Positions 14,567 through 22,104 are shown, counted from the stretch's first letter. The stretch is 24,328 bases of DNA from JBFGJY01 sp041576975 (GCA_041576975.1 JBFGJY010000035.1:1-24328), one strand, 5' to 3'. The notes: generated by a model from the sequence alone, not told the origin. Translations and numbers: made by a program.

Positions 14567-14596
14567 AATGACCGCTTTCGACTCAAAGCGGATATT
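14567..14596 (+). repeat. Interspersed palindromic repeat, copy 5
   Basis: AATGACCGCTTTCGACTCAA followed by AGCGGATATT. This is the most regular copy: the stem CCGCTTT/AAAGCGG is perfect and flanked by AATGA and ATATT. Confidence 0.9.
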
Positions 14597-14640
14597 TAAT
14601 TGGTAGACTTTAGCTTCCTGTTCATGCGTAATAAAACGTA

Positions 14641-14946
14641 ATGACTGTCTTTCGATTCATCGTTGCTGCATTACCGCAGATTTTAATTTTACTACTTTTG
14701 GGGGGCTGGTTAGATTTACTTGGTGGCTTCAACCATACGGATGCAGGATTTAGTGTTCTTATTCTTCTGTTTTTACTTAATCCTGCTGCAACTCTTATTT
14801 TGCTTATTTTCGAGATCATAAGATATCGAAGGTTTGTTAAGTATAATAAAGGAACTGGATCTCTAACATGGCGTACTATCTCAATATTTTTATTTGTTGA
14901 AGCACTCGCCACGAATCTATTTATATTGTCGCAACTAAGAATGTAA
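14641..14946 (+). CDS. Hypothetical small membrane protein (101 aa)
   Basis: A 101-residue protein with three hydrophobic segments: about 5-28 (VAALPQILILLLLGGWLDLL), about 37-62 (FSVLILLFLLNPAATLILLI) and about 80-97 (ISIFLFVEALATNLFIL). A basic loop EIIRYRRFVKYNKG separates the second and third. No family is recognised and no catalytic motif is visible. No clear Shine-Dalgarno sequence precedes the ATG. It is one of the single-gene units bounded by palindromic repeats (14567 and 14951). Confidence 0.6.
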   Translation: MTVFRFIVAALPQILILLLLGGWLDLLGGFNHTDAGFSVLILLFLLNPAATLILLIFEIIRYRRFVKYNKGTGSLTWRTISIFLFVEALATNLFILSQLRM

Positions 14947-14950
14947 AGAT

Positions 14951-14980
14951 ATGTTCGCTTTTGGCCAAAAACTGATATTT
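14951..14980 (+). repeat. Interspersed palindromic repeat, copy 6
   Basis: ATGTTCGCTTTTGGCCAAAA followed by ACTGATATTT. The palindromic core TTTTGGCCAAAA is intact; the outer right arm has decayed. It lies 5 bases after the stop of the small membrane protein gene. Confidence 0.75.
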
Positions 14981-15029
14981 TAGATAATAGGTTAGCGCTG
15001 TTGTATGAAACTCATTGAAGTAAAAAAAT

Positions 15030-15572
15030 ATGAAAATAGACGAAACAAGTCTGAAACTTTTGCTCAAAGCTTTAAGCTTTGCCGCCCATAAACATAAGGA
15101 TCAGCGTCGTAAAGATGTTGAGGTATCACCTTACATAAATCATCCTATTTCATTAGCCAATATTCTCTGTAACGAAGCTCACATCACAGACGTTGAAATA
15201 ATTTGTGGTGCGCTATTGCATGACACTGTCGAAGATACAAATACAACCCTCAATGAGCTGGAGGAAGAATTCGGGAGCAGCATAAGAAATATTGTCATGG
15301 ATGTCACCGATGATATGACTCTTCCAAAAGAGGTTCGCAAACTCAAGCAGATAGAACATGCGGCGCATATAGCTAACAAATCAAAACAAGTAAAGTTAGC
15401 AGATAAAATAAGTAATCTGAGAGATGTTGCTAATAATCATCCTCCCGACTGGAGCCTTGAGCGCAGACAGAAATATTTTGATCATGCCAAAGAAGTGATT
15501 GATCAATTACGGGGTGTGCATCCAGTATTAGAAGCAACTTTTGATGCAGCCTATTTAGAACGGCCTGAATAA
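15030..15572 (+). CDS. Small alarmone hydrolase (HD-domain, Mesh1-like)
   Basis: A 180-residue HD-domain protein like the hydrolase half of SpoT and stand-alone Mesh1/SAH enzymes, which hydrolyse (p)ppGpp to GDP/GTP and pyrophosphate with Mn(II). Visible motifs: AAHKHKDQRRK (18-28); PYINHPISLA with His38; GALLHDTVEDT with His64 and Asp65 (the HD pair); VKLADKISNLRDV with Asp125. These fit the four metal ligands of Mesh1 at a constant offset, and the length is the same as Mesh1 (about 180). No synthetase, TGS or ACT domain is present. NADPH phosphatase activity has also been reported for animal Mesh1. A full-length RelA/SpoT would have to be encoded elsewhere. It is a single gene between two copies of the palindromic repeat. 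Confidence 0.92.
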   Translation: MKIDETSLKLLLKALSFAAHKHKDQRRKDVEVSPYINHPISLANILCNEAHITDVEIICGALLHDTVEDTNTTLNELEEEFGSSIRNIVMDVTDDMTLPKEVRKLKQIEHAAHIANKSKQVKLADKISNLRDVANNHPPDWSLERRQKYFDHAKEVIDQLRGVHPVLEATFDAAYLERPE

Positions 15573-15593
15573 TTAATTGATATTAAGTATTTG

Positions 15594-15624
15594 AGTGTCG
15601 ACCATTGGCCGTAAGTGGACATTT
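15594..15624 (+). repeat. Interspersed palindromic repeat, copy 7
   Basis: AGTGTCGACCATTGGCCGTA followed by AGTGGACATTT. It lies 21 bases after the alarmone hydrolase stop. The GGCC centre and GGACATT end are shared with other copies. Confidence 0.7.
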
Positions 15625-15652
15625 GCTAAGATTCATGGGGACTAAATAACTT

Positions 15653-15683
15653 AATGACCACTAACGACCCAATGCAGACATTC
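15653..15683 (+). repeat. Interspersed palindromic repeat, copy 8
   Basis: AATGACCACTAACGACCCAA followed by TGCAGACATTC. It is only 28 bases after copy 7, with nothing coding in between; nearly the same sequence as copy 11. Confidence 0.75.
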
Positions 15684-15795
15684 AAAAGATTAAAAGAAAT
15701 AGTTAATCGCTGCATACGGATACTTTCGTGCAAGTGCATGGAGAAGATAAACTTCCCTAAACTCTAACTCCAGATCTGCGAGGCAACATTAATAG

Positions 15796-16977
15796 ATGAC
15801 TTTTATTACTGATATTGTTTCTACAAACATCCACGAAGCACACGTCTCAGCTATTAAATACATGGCCATGCTTAGTGCCAGAATTGAGGGTGCTGCATCA
15901 CTCGCCTGGGGGCTACCCTCTTTTCGTACACCTGATTATATCCGCAAGGGTGTCAAACAAGTTCTAGACATAGATATTGATGCTGGTAAATATACTTTAC
16001 CTGGCGGTTTGTCTGGATTGCGTGAATTGGTCGCGACAAAGCACAAGTCGGAAAGTGGTATAGACGTTGATAGTAATGAGAATGTGATGATCAGTGCTGG
16101 CAATATGCAAGGATTAAATACACTGTTTCATACCATGCTCGATCCGGGTGATGAGATTATCCTGACAGATCCATGTTTTGCGTCTCATATCCAGCAGATA
16201 AAATTTTTCATGGGTAAACCAGTTTACTGGCCATTAGATAAAGAGAATGACTGGAATCTGGATGTTGATCGGTTACCAGAATTAATCACCGATAAGACCC
16301 AGGCTATTGTTCTCGTCAGTCCATCAAATCCTACAGGGAAAATATTTTCCAGAGAAGATTTAATCCGTGTCGGTGAAATTGTAAAACAACATAACATACT
16401 GATCATTATAGATGACCCTTATAGTGATTTTGTTTATGAAAACAGGAATAACTATTTTAATCTTGCCAGTATTGAGGCATTTAAAGAACACACTGTTTAC
16501 CTGTATTCGTTTTCAAAATCTTATGCCATGAGTGGTTGGCGGCTCGCTTATATAATAATGCCGGCTGAATTGAAACACGAAGCTATCAAAGTACACGATG
16601 CAACAATAATCTGTGCTCCACGTATTTCTCAGTTGGCTGGTATAGTTGCGTTGAGCCAGCCATCCGATCATAAACAGAAATTTGAAGCAATCCTGGAAAA
16701 CCGCAGGGAGTTAATCTGCCAACGACTCGACAATGTGCCACATGTTTTTTCCTATCAAAAACCCGATGGTGCCTATTATGTATTCCCTAAGATCATCTCA
16801 GATCATACAAGCTCACAAGAATTTGCAATCGATTTACTCAAACATGCAAAAGTTACAGTAACACCAGGCAGTGCCTTTGGACCTTCGGGTGAACATCATG
16901 TCAGATTGGCATACTGTGTCGATGAAGACACTATCAATCTGGCGTTCGACCGGATTGAAAAATATTTTAAAGGCTGA
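15796..16977 (+). CDS. PLP-dependent class I/II aminotransferase
   Basis: A 393-residue fold-type I aminotransferase. Visible motifs: LPGGLSGLRELVA (68-80), the phosphate/ring-binding SAGNMQGLN (100-108), SPSNPTGKIF with Asn178, IIIDDPYSDF (204-212), the PLP lysine Lys241 in YSFSKSYAMSGWRLAY, and a C-terminal HHVRLAYCVD with the substrate-carboxylate arginine. The usual D-E-x-Y after strand 8 reads D-D-P-Y. It belongs to the AspC/AlaT-like subgroup that uses 2-oxoglutarate; the amino acid substrate cannot be read from sequence. GAGG lies about 12 bases before the ATG. No biosynthetic partner genes are next to it. It is the only gene between repeat copies at 15653 and 17108. Confidence 0.93.
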   Translation: MTFITDIVSTNIHEAHVSAIKYMAMLSARIEGAASLAWGLPSFRTPDYIRKGVKQVLDIDIDAGKYTLPGGLSGLRELVATKHKSESGIDVDSNENVMISAGNMQGLNTLFHTMLDPGDEIILTDPCFASHIQQIKFFMGKPVYWPLDKENDWNLDVDRLPELITDKTQAIVLVSPSNPTGKIFSREDLIRVGEIVKQHNILIIIDDPYSDFVYENRNNYFNLASIEAFKEHTVYLYSFSKSYAMSGWRLAYIIMPAELKHEAIKVHDATIICAPRISQLAGIVALSQPSDHKQKFEAILENRRELICQRLDNVPHVFSYQKPDGAYYVFPKIISDHTSSQEFAIDLLKHAKVTVTPGSAFGPSGEHHVRLAYCVDEDTINLAFDRIEKYFKG

Positions 16978-17107
16978 CATGAGTAATAACTAACGAACAT
17001 CCCGATAGTCTGGCTCTGTTGTTTGTTTATAAGAAGATTGGAGGTTACTTATAATAAATTGTCATTCTACGACGCGCATTTACTGCGCGCCTCTTAATCT
17101 AGTCGGT

Positions 17108-17137
17108 GAATGATCGCTTTTAGCCGTAAGCAGACTA
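17108..17137 (+). repeat. Interspersed palindromic repeat, copy 9
   Basis: GAATGATCGCTTTTAGCCGT followed by AAGCAGACTA. It ends 10 bases before the ATG at 17148, so it would form the leader of that gene. Confidence 0.8.
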
Positions 17138-17147
17138 GAACTATGCA

Positions 17148-17378
17148 ATGAAAAAGCAAGTAATTAAAAAGACAGAATCTGAATTATTAGAACACTTTCC
17201 GATTAAGGGCAAAACAGAAGGTTGGTACTTTCGCGCTATTGAAACCTCCAACAATTGTTGGAAGGTTGAAGGTCAAAATCAATGGGGCAACAAAATCTAT
17301 CGTACAGGTGACGTTCCAGAACTGTTACAAGCAGAATTAGAGAATATTGCCCAACAAATTGACCAAAGTTCTCAATGA
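17148..17378 (+). CDS. Hypothetical protein (76 aa)
   Basis: A 76-residue soluble protein starting MKKQVIKKTESELLEHFPIK, with a tryptophan-rich core GWYFRAIETSNNCWKVEGQN (24-43), QWGNKIYRTGDVPELLQAEL and a glutamine-rich tail. The composition is protein-like, but I do not recognise a family. No Shine-Dalgarno sequence is evident. It is tightly enclosed by palindromic repeats: copy 9 ends 10 bases before the ATG, and its TGA stop is the TGA within the AATGACCGC end of copy 10. Repeat-gene-repeat therefore spans only about 300 bases, which looks like a cassette. Confidence 0.6.
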   Translation: MKKQVIKKTESELLEHFPIKGKTEGWYFRAIETSNNCWKVEGQNQWGNKIYRTGDVPELLQAELENIAQQIDQSSQ

Positions 17379-17404
17379 CCGCTTTTGGCCGAAAGCAGAC
17401 ATTC
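17373..17404 (+). repeat. Interspersed palindromic repeat, copy 10
   Basis: CAATGACCGCTTTTGGCCGA followed by AAGCAGACATTC. It overlaps and provides the stop codon of the 76-aa gene. Confidence 0.88.
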
Positions 17405-17455
17405 AGAATAGAAATTTAGGAGACACTGGGTTGGAACAATCTAAAATTAACTGTT

Positions 17456-17486
17456 TAATGTCTGCTAACGACCCAATGCGGACATA
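17456..17486 (+). repeat. Interspersed palindromic repeat, copy 11
   Basis: TAATGTCTGCTAACGACCCA followed by ATGCGGACATA. Nothing coding lies between it and copy 10. Confidence 0.8.
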
Positions 17487-17874
17487 TATTATTTGTATCT
17501 ATTTATCAGTAATAGTTGATTTCATATGATCAATTAGATGCTGGTTATTAATATCGAGCATACTCCATAGTTGTAAAAAAGCTTATTCCAATTTTTAAGC
17601 CATCAAGTTTTAATCATAGAACAACCTAATATTTGCACGTATTTAATTTTGAATTAGTGTAATACAAATATCGCTTCTACAACCGCGAGTAGAATTTTCT
17701 CTCCTACAAATTATAAATGATCGATACCTGTCCGCTGTTCACAACGGGAATGCCGCTGGTAGAATAGTTCCGCAAAAATCGAATTGAGAGCAATATTACA
17801 ATTTTTGTCACGCACACAATGCTGTTCCTGGATCGAGTTGTTATTTGCAGAATAAGGAAACCAGAGGTATCGGC
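17487..17874. other. Intergenic region before the DUF4105 gene
   Basis: About 390 bases. The first two thirds are AT-rich with no recognisable gene. From about 17720 the base composition becomes visibly richer in G and C, continuing into the DUF4105 gene, which marks a composition boundary. No clear promoter or terminator was identified. Confidence 0.45.
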
Positions 17875-18873
17875 GTGAGAACCACGATTACAGCGCTAGT
17901 GGGCATCGCCGCCGCCGCGTTGACCGTCTGGGCCGCTGGTGCGCTCTATTTCTCACCGCTACTAGATAAGAGTTTGCGGCCTGCAATAGCTGCTATTTTT
18001 GTGGTAGCTACAATCTTGGGATTTATCTTTTTGCCTCGACGCGGATGGACTCTCTTGGGGTTTTTTAGTGTGTTCTGCTTGCTTGTCGCAATTTATTTTA
18101 GGATTCCCGCGTCCAACGACCGCAACTGGCAACCCGAGGTCGCGGTTACCCCATATGCGACGATCAAAGGTGATCTGGTTACGATTCATGGAGTGCGCAA
18201 CTTTGACTATCGCACTGCAACCGATTTTGACGAGCGCTGGGAAACTCGCACTTACGATCTGCAAAAGCTTGACTCCGCCGACTTGATCGCCGTGTACTGG
18301 GCGGGAAAGGCTATCGCCCATATCATGTTGAGCTTCGGCTTCGAAGGGCAGGATTATCTTACGCTGTCTATCGAAACCCGAAAAGAACGCGACGAGGGCT
18401 ACTCCACGATTGCCGGTTTCTTTAGGCAGTACGAGCTAGTCTATGTCATCGCCGACGAGCGCGACGTGATCCGGGTACGTACCACCTATCGCCAACCACA
18501 GGAGGATGTGTATGTCTATCGGCTGCGTACACCGCTCAAAAATATTCGACGTGTCTTTATGGAATATATAAAAACGGTCAATGAGCTGCGGGAACAGCCA
18601 CGTTTCTACAACACGCTAACGACCAACTGCACCACCAGCATCCTTATCCATACGCGGGTGAATCCGGAATCTCCGCCGATGTCGTGGAAAATTCTACTGA
18701 GCGGATTTGTGCCCGAGTACCTTTACGAGCTTGGAAAAATTGGTGGGTCGAGATCCTTTGCGGACTTAGAAAAGCTCTCTCACGTAAACGCTCACGCCCA
18801 GGCAGCGGACAAGGACCCAAACTTTTCACAACGCATTCGGGACGGTCTAACCAAGTCGACTTCGAGACCATGA
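17875..18873 (+). CDS. DUF4105 domain membrane protein
   Basis: About 332 residues from the GTG preceded by AGAGG (a TTG ten codons earlier is an alternative). Three N-terminal hydrophobic segments (about 3-22, 33-48, 56-74) lead into a large periplasmic domain of the DUF4105 type: TIHGVRNFDYRTATDFDERW, then YWAGKAIAHIMLSFGF, LSIETRKERDEGYSTIAGFF, RQYELVYVIADERDVIRVRT, and LTTNCTTSI with the conserved Asn-Cys-Thr-Thr. The His, Glu and Cys in conserved blocks hint at an enzymatic, possibly cysteine-hydrolase-like, fold, but no activity is established for the family. Codon usage is clearly more GC-rich than in the neighbours (GCC, CGC, CTG), suggesting a different origin. Confidence 0.88.
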   Translation: MRTTITALVGIAAAALTVWAAGALYFSPLLDKSLRPAIAAIFVVATILGFIFLPRRGWTLLGFFSVFCLLVAIYFRIPASNDRNWQPEVAVTPYATIKGDLVTIHGVRNFDYRTATDFDERWETRTYDLQKLDSADLIAVYWAGKAIAHIMLSFGFEGQDYLTLSIETRKERDEGYSTIAGFFRQYELVYVIADERDVIRVRTTYRQPQEDVYVYRLRTPLKNIRRVFMEYIKTVNELREQPRFYNTLTTNCTTSILIHTRVNPESPPMSWKILLSGFVPEYLYELGKIGGSRSFADLEKLSHVNAHAQAADKDPNFSQRIRDGLTKSTSRP

Positions 18874-19005
18874 ACCACCATGATTCACCAAGGTATACAG
18901 TTTTATTTTGCGCGTTAACCCGGCTTATCGAGCGGCGGCACATACAAGCAGACAAATAACTACTAGCCATAAGCATTTGTTAATGCTTTAGTTGTTGATT
19001 ACGAT

Positions 19006-19074
19006 GGGCAGGGCATCAGACTTAAAATCCCTTGGGATAACATCCCGTGCCGGTTCAAGTCCGGCCCGGGCACA
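19006..19074 (+). pseudogene. Truncated tRNA-Leu remnant
   Basis: GGGCA is followed by CATCAGACTTAAAATCCC with the TAA anticodon loop, a variable arm GGGATAACATCCC, and an intact T-arm GCCGGTTCAAGTCCGGC, then CCGGGCAC. The 5' acceptor strand and D-arm are largely missing, one C of the acceptor 3' strand is gone, and the CCA is replaced by CAAAA. It differs from the intact tRNA-Leu at 12892 (for example TTCAAGT against TTCGACT), so it is not a recent copy. Confidence 0.8.
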
Positions 19075-19281
19075 AAAATAATAGATAAAACAATAAAATA
19101 AATAATATATCTAAATAATATTGTTACTATTAATTTTATTCTAAAATTTATATTAGTGCAGCACTGAAAATAGTTGGTTACTAAATTATTAAATTTTCTA
19201 TGCTATATGGATAATTGGGTGTCAATTTGCTGACCGGTTTAATCGGCAAGTAGTCGTTTATAAATAAATTTAGGATTTTTA

Positions 19282-19310
19282 GCTATTGACTGTTCGCTTG
19301 TGTCAATAGC
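19282..19310. repeat. Perfect 9-bp inverted repeat upstream of pgm
   Basis: GCTATTGAC (19282-19290) and GTCAATAGC (19302-19310) are exact inverted copies with an 11-base spacer. TTGACT within it could be a -35 element. It could be an operator or a hairpin in the pgm leader; there is no T-run to make it a terminator. Confidence 0.4.
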
Positions 19311-19413
19311 GATTATTCTAGTTAAATTCATGTTCGTTTTTTTAAAATGATACGCTTCACAGAAATTCTGTGCGCATAGAAATTTAATGAGATATCTGTA
19401 GTGTTAGAGAGTT

Positions 19414-21048
19414 ATGGCAGTTAGCGTCGTAAAGACACAACCTTTTACTGGACAGAAACCAGGCACTTCCGGGCTGCGCAAAAAAGTCGAAGTCTTCCAA
19501 CAACCCAATTATTTGCAGAACTTTGTGCAGTCTATATTTAATGTGCTTGAGCACTGCAAAGGTCAGACATTGGTACTCGGTGGCGACGGTCGCTACTACA
19601 ATCTTGAGGCAATACAAATCATACTCAAGATGGCAGCCGCCAATGGATTTGCACGTGTCCTTGTTGGATGCGGTGGTATTCTATCTACTCCCGCCGTGTC
19701 TTGCGTGATCCGCAAGCATGCTGTGCTTGGTGGCATTGTGCTTTCGGCAAGCCACAACCCAGGTGGTCCTGACGGCGATTTTGGGATCAAATACAACATT
19801 TCTAACGGCGGTCCCGCCCCCGAAAAGATTACCGAAGCCATCTATCAGCGCACGCAGCAGATCGATCGTTATCATATTCTCGATGCACCGGATGTGAAGC
19901 TAGATCAGCTTGGTGAAACCCAATTAGGTGAGATGGTGGTACAAGTAATCGACTCAGTTGCAGACTATTCTGAATTGATGGAACAGTTATTTGACTTTGA
20001 TCGTTTGCATGAACTTTTGAGTTCCGGGAATTTTTCCATGCGCTTTGACGCAATGCATGCGGTAACGGGTCCTTATGCTCGGACTATTCTTGAGCAGCGC
20101 TTAGGTGCACGAACAGGCACAGTGTTGCGTGGCGATGTTTTGCCTGATTTTGGTGGTGGTCATCCTGATCCCAATCTTGCCCATGCGCAAGAGCTAGTGA
20201 ACTTCATGAATGCTGAGGATGCACCTGAATTTGGTGCGGCCTCCGACGGCGATGGGGATCGCAATATGATCTTAGGTCCCAGATTTTATGTAACGCCTAG
20301 TGACAGCCTGGCTATCCTTGCGGCTAACGCTAAACTTGTTCCGGGTTATGCAGGTGGGTTGGTGGGTGTGGCGCGCTCGATGCCGACTAGTCAAGCTGTG
20401 GATCGTGTTGCACATGAGCTAGGTATAGCGTGTTTCGAGACACCCACAGGTTGGAAGTTTTTTGGAAATCTCCTTGATGCAAATCAAATCACCTTGTGTG
20501 GAGAGGAGAGTTTTGGCACTGGTTCTAATCATATCCGTGAGAAGGATGGATTATGGGCAGTGTTGTTTTGGTTGAATATCCTGGCCGTACGCAATGAGTC
20601 TGTGGAATCAATTGTGCGGGCGCATTGGCAGCATTATGGTCGCAATTACTACACTCGTCATGATTATGAAGGCGTAGATACCGATCACGCACAATCATTG
20701 ATGGAGGCGCTGCGAAAAAATTTAAATAGTTATGTCGGGCAAAGGTTAGCAGGCCGGGAAGTAGTGCTTGCTGATGAATTTAGCTATACCGATCCAGTCG
20801 ATGGCAGCAAAACCAAGGGACAGGGGATTCGTGTTGGTTTCGACGATCAATCACGTATTGTGTATCGTCTCTCAGGCACGGGTACTGAAGGTGCGACCTT
20901 GCGTGTATATATTGAGCGTCACGAGCCTAATTCTGAATTACATCATCAGGATCCGCAGGCGGCGCTGGCAGATTTAATACAAAGCGCTAATTCGATTGCT
21001 GGTATAAGCGAGCACACAGGCCGCAAGTCTCCAAGTGTGATTACTTGA
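19414..21048 (+). CDS. pgm: Phosphoglucomutase (alpha-D-glucose phosphate-specific)
   Basis: A 544-residue alpha-phosphohexomutase interconverting glucose-1-phosphate and glucose-6-phosphate, linking glycolysis to glycogen and UDP-glucose synthesis. It is the eukaryote-like PGM type (PGM1/ExoC-like): N-terminal PFTGQKPGTSGLRKKVEVFQ; phosphoserine loop LSASHNPGG with Ser113; Mg-binding ASDGDGDRNM; sugar-specificity loop CGEESFGTGSNHIREKDG; and a C-terminal phosphate-binding RLSGTGTEGATLRVYIE. All four domains are complete. A weak purine-rich AGAGAG precedes the ATG. No glycogen or sugar-nucleotide genes are adjacent. Composition is somewhat more GC-rich than the following DUF502 gene. The assignment is firm. 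Confidence 0.97.
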   Translation: MAVSVVKTQPFTGQKPGTSGLRKKVEVFQQPNYLQNFVQSIFNVLEHCKGQTLVLGGDGRYYNLEAIQIILKMAAANGFARVLVGCGGILSTPAVSCVIRKHAVLGGIVLSASHNPGGPDGDFGIKYNISNGGPAPEKITEAIYQRTQQIDRYHILDAPDVKLDQLGETQLGEMVVQVIDSVADYSELMEQLFDFDRLHELLSSGNFSMRFDAMHAVTGPYARTILEQRLGARTGTVLRGDVLPDFGGGHPDPNLAHAQELVNFMNAEDAPEFGAASDGDGDRNMILGPRFYVTPSDSLAILAANAKLVPGYAGGLVGVARSMPTSQAVDRVAHELGIACFETPTGWKFFGNLLDANQITLCGEESFGTGSNHIREKDGLWAVLFWLNILAVRNESVESIVRAHWQHYGRNYYTRHDYEGVDTDHAQSLMEALRKNLNSYVGQRLAGREVVLADEFSYTDPVDGSKTKGQGIRVGFDDQSRIVYRLSGTGTEGATLRVYIERHEPNSELHHQDPQAALADLIQSANSIAGISEHTGRKSPSVIT

Positions 21049-21184
21049 GTAGATTTCATTTCAGATCGCATACAAATTACGGTATGTTGACGCTTACAAT
21101 CTGCAATCAATATAGATAAATTATCTAGCAAAGCTATATTCTAAATTATTGCTGCTAATTGAAACTTCGATTAGCAAAATCGAT

Positions 21185-21847
21185 ATGCTAAAAAGAATTT
21201 CTAGAACGTTTTTAACTGGACTACTTGCGGCCTTACCACTGGCGCTTACATTAGCTGTTATTGTTTGGTTAGCTGAGTTTTTTCAAAAATTTCTCGGTCC
21301 AGAGAGTGCATTTGGAAAAATGTTAGGTTCGTTTGGATATCAATTTGTAACATCGGAATTAATTGCCTATCTAATTGGTGTTATCGGAACATTAGCGTTA
21401 ATTTACATTCTTGGTGTTTTTTTAGAAGCAGGCCTGAAGAAGGGCTGGGATGCTTTAATTGATAAGCTTATATATCGAGTTCCGTTAGTACGTAGTATCT
21501 ACAATGCGTTGAAAAAACTAATGGACATGATCGATCCTAAGGAAAATTCTAAACTTAAAGCAATGAGTTCAGTCATGTGCCATTTTGGTGGCAAGGGTGG
21601 AATAGCTGTTTTAGCTTTAATGCCAAGTTCTGAGCGTGTTTCTCTTAATGACCAGGACTATTATGGTGTATTAATTCCAACAGCGCCTGTTCCATTTGGG
21701 GGTGCAATTCTTTATGTGCCCATTGAATGGGTTGAACCTGTTGATATGGCTTTTGAGGGATTATTGAATGTGTATATGTCTATGGGTGCAACCTCGGCAG
21801 ACTACCTAAAGAGCACCAAGCCAAAAGTAGATATAAATAATAATTAA
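21185..21847 (+). CDS. DUF502 family membrane protein
   Basis: About 220 residues from the ATG MLKRISRTFLTGLLAALPLA, the normal start of this family; a TTG-started extension of 12 residues upstream looks spurious. Two membrane helices (about 8-33 and 57-83) precede a conserved amphipathic domain with VPLVRSIYNALKKLMDMID, GVLIPTAPVPFGGAILYVPI and VEPVDMAFEGLLNVYMSMGA, matching DUF502. Family members are inner-membrane proteins; the plant homologues are the COV (continuous vascular ring) proteins. The biochemical function is unknown. It follows pgm by about 136 bases on the same strand, but co-transcription is uncertain. Confidence 0.9.
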   Translation: MLKRISRTFLTGLLAALPLALTLAVIVWLAEFFQKFLGPESAFGKMLGSFGYQFVTSELIAYLIGVIGTLALIYILGVFLEAGLKKGWDALIDKLIYRVPLVRSIYNALKKLMDMIDPKENSKLKAMSSVMCHFGGKGGIAVLALMPSSERVSLNDQDYYGVLIPTAPVPFGGAILYVPIEWVEPVDMAFEGLLNVYMSMGATSADYLKSTKPKVDINNN

Positions 21848-21978
21848 GTATGATTCTAAGTTTAAAATTTAAAATGTATGCACAACGAAAAAAAGTGTGT
21901 GAATCCAGGTTTAATAATTTTAGAGTTTTTCAAATCGAGATTTAATTACATTTATTAGAAGTGTCGATCGCAGACTAC

Positions 21979-22104
21979 ATGCACAAACTGGTATGTGTGA
22001 AGTGTGGTAGCAAAGATATCTATTTAAGAATTGTAGCCAATGTTGATATGCCACATTTGAGTGAACAGGTGATCTTCTTAGATAAATTAAGCTCAATATG
22101 GTAG
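21979..22104 (+). CDS. Small CxxC (half zinc-ribbon) peptide, 41 aa
   Basis: The ATG frame begins MHKLVCVKCGSKDIYLRIVA and ends FLDKLSSIW. CVKCG at residues 6-10 is the first knuckle of a zinc ribbon, but there is no second CxxC, so the protein looks C-terminally truncated or must dimerise to bind metal. An in-frame GTG 18 bases earlier is an alternative start. Its stop overlaps the ATG of the SnoaL-like gene (ATGGTAG), and since that gene lacks its own Shine-Dalgarno sequence, translational coupling is plausible. The family is not recognised. Confidence 0.45.
   Translation: MHKLVCVKCGSKDIYLRIVANVDMPHLSEQVIFLDKLSSIW

Larger units (their letters stand above)
18874..19413. other. Intergenic region between DUF4105 gene and pgm
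   Basis: 540 bases without a protein gene. It contains a truncated tRNA-Leu remnant at 19006-19074, a very AT-rich stretch (about 19075-19200), and an inverted repeat at 19282-19310 upstream of pgm. Confidence 0.6.

Noticed and set aside
14622..14912. 96-aa - strand frame opposite the small membrane protein
   Set aside because: It is antisense to a better frame with coherent membrane segments, and is rich in Lys/Ser/Asn without structure; treated as a shadow.
13182..17486. Integron cassette array with attC sites
   Set aside because: The repeats are about 30 bases with simple hairpins, lack the GTTRRRY/RYYYAAC core sites of attC and there is no integron integrase in view. The cassette-like layout is reported, but not the integron label.
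13182..17486. CRISPR array
   Set aside because: Repeat spacing is irregular (28 bases to 1.4 kb), the repeats are diverged, and genes lie between them. No cas genes are present.
17347..17529. 60-aa + strand frame
   Set aside because: It runs through two copies of the palindromic repeat (giving the NDRFWPKADI translation typical of that repeat) and overlaps the end of the 76-aa gene; not a real gene.
18644..18976. Frames on both strands at the end of the DUF4105 gene (91 and 110 aa)
   Set aside because: They overlap the DUF4105 coding region in other frames, are rich in Arg/Ser/Pro as shadows of GC-rich genes are, and show no domain.
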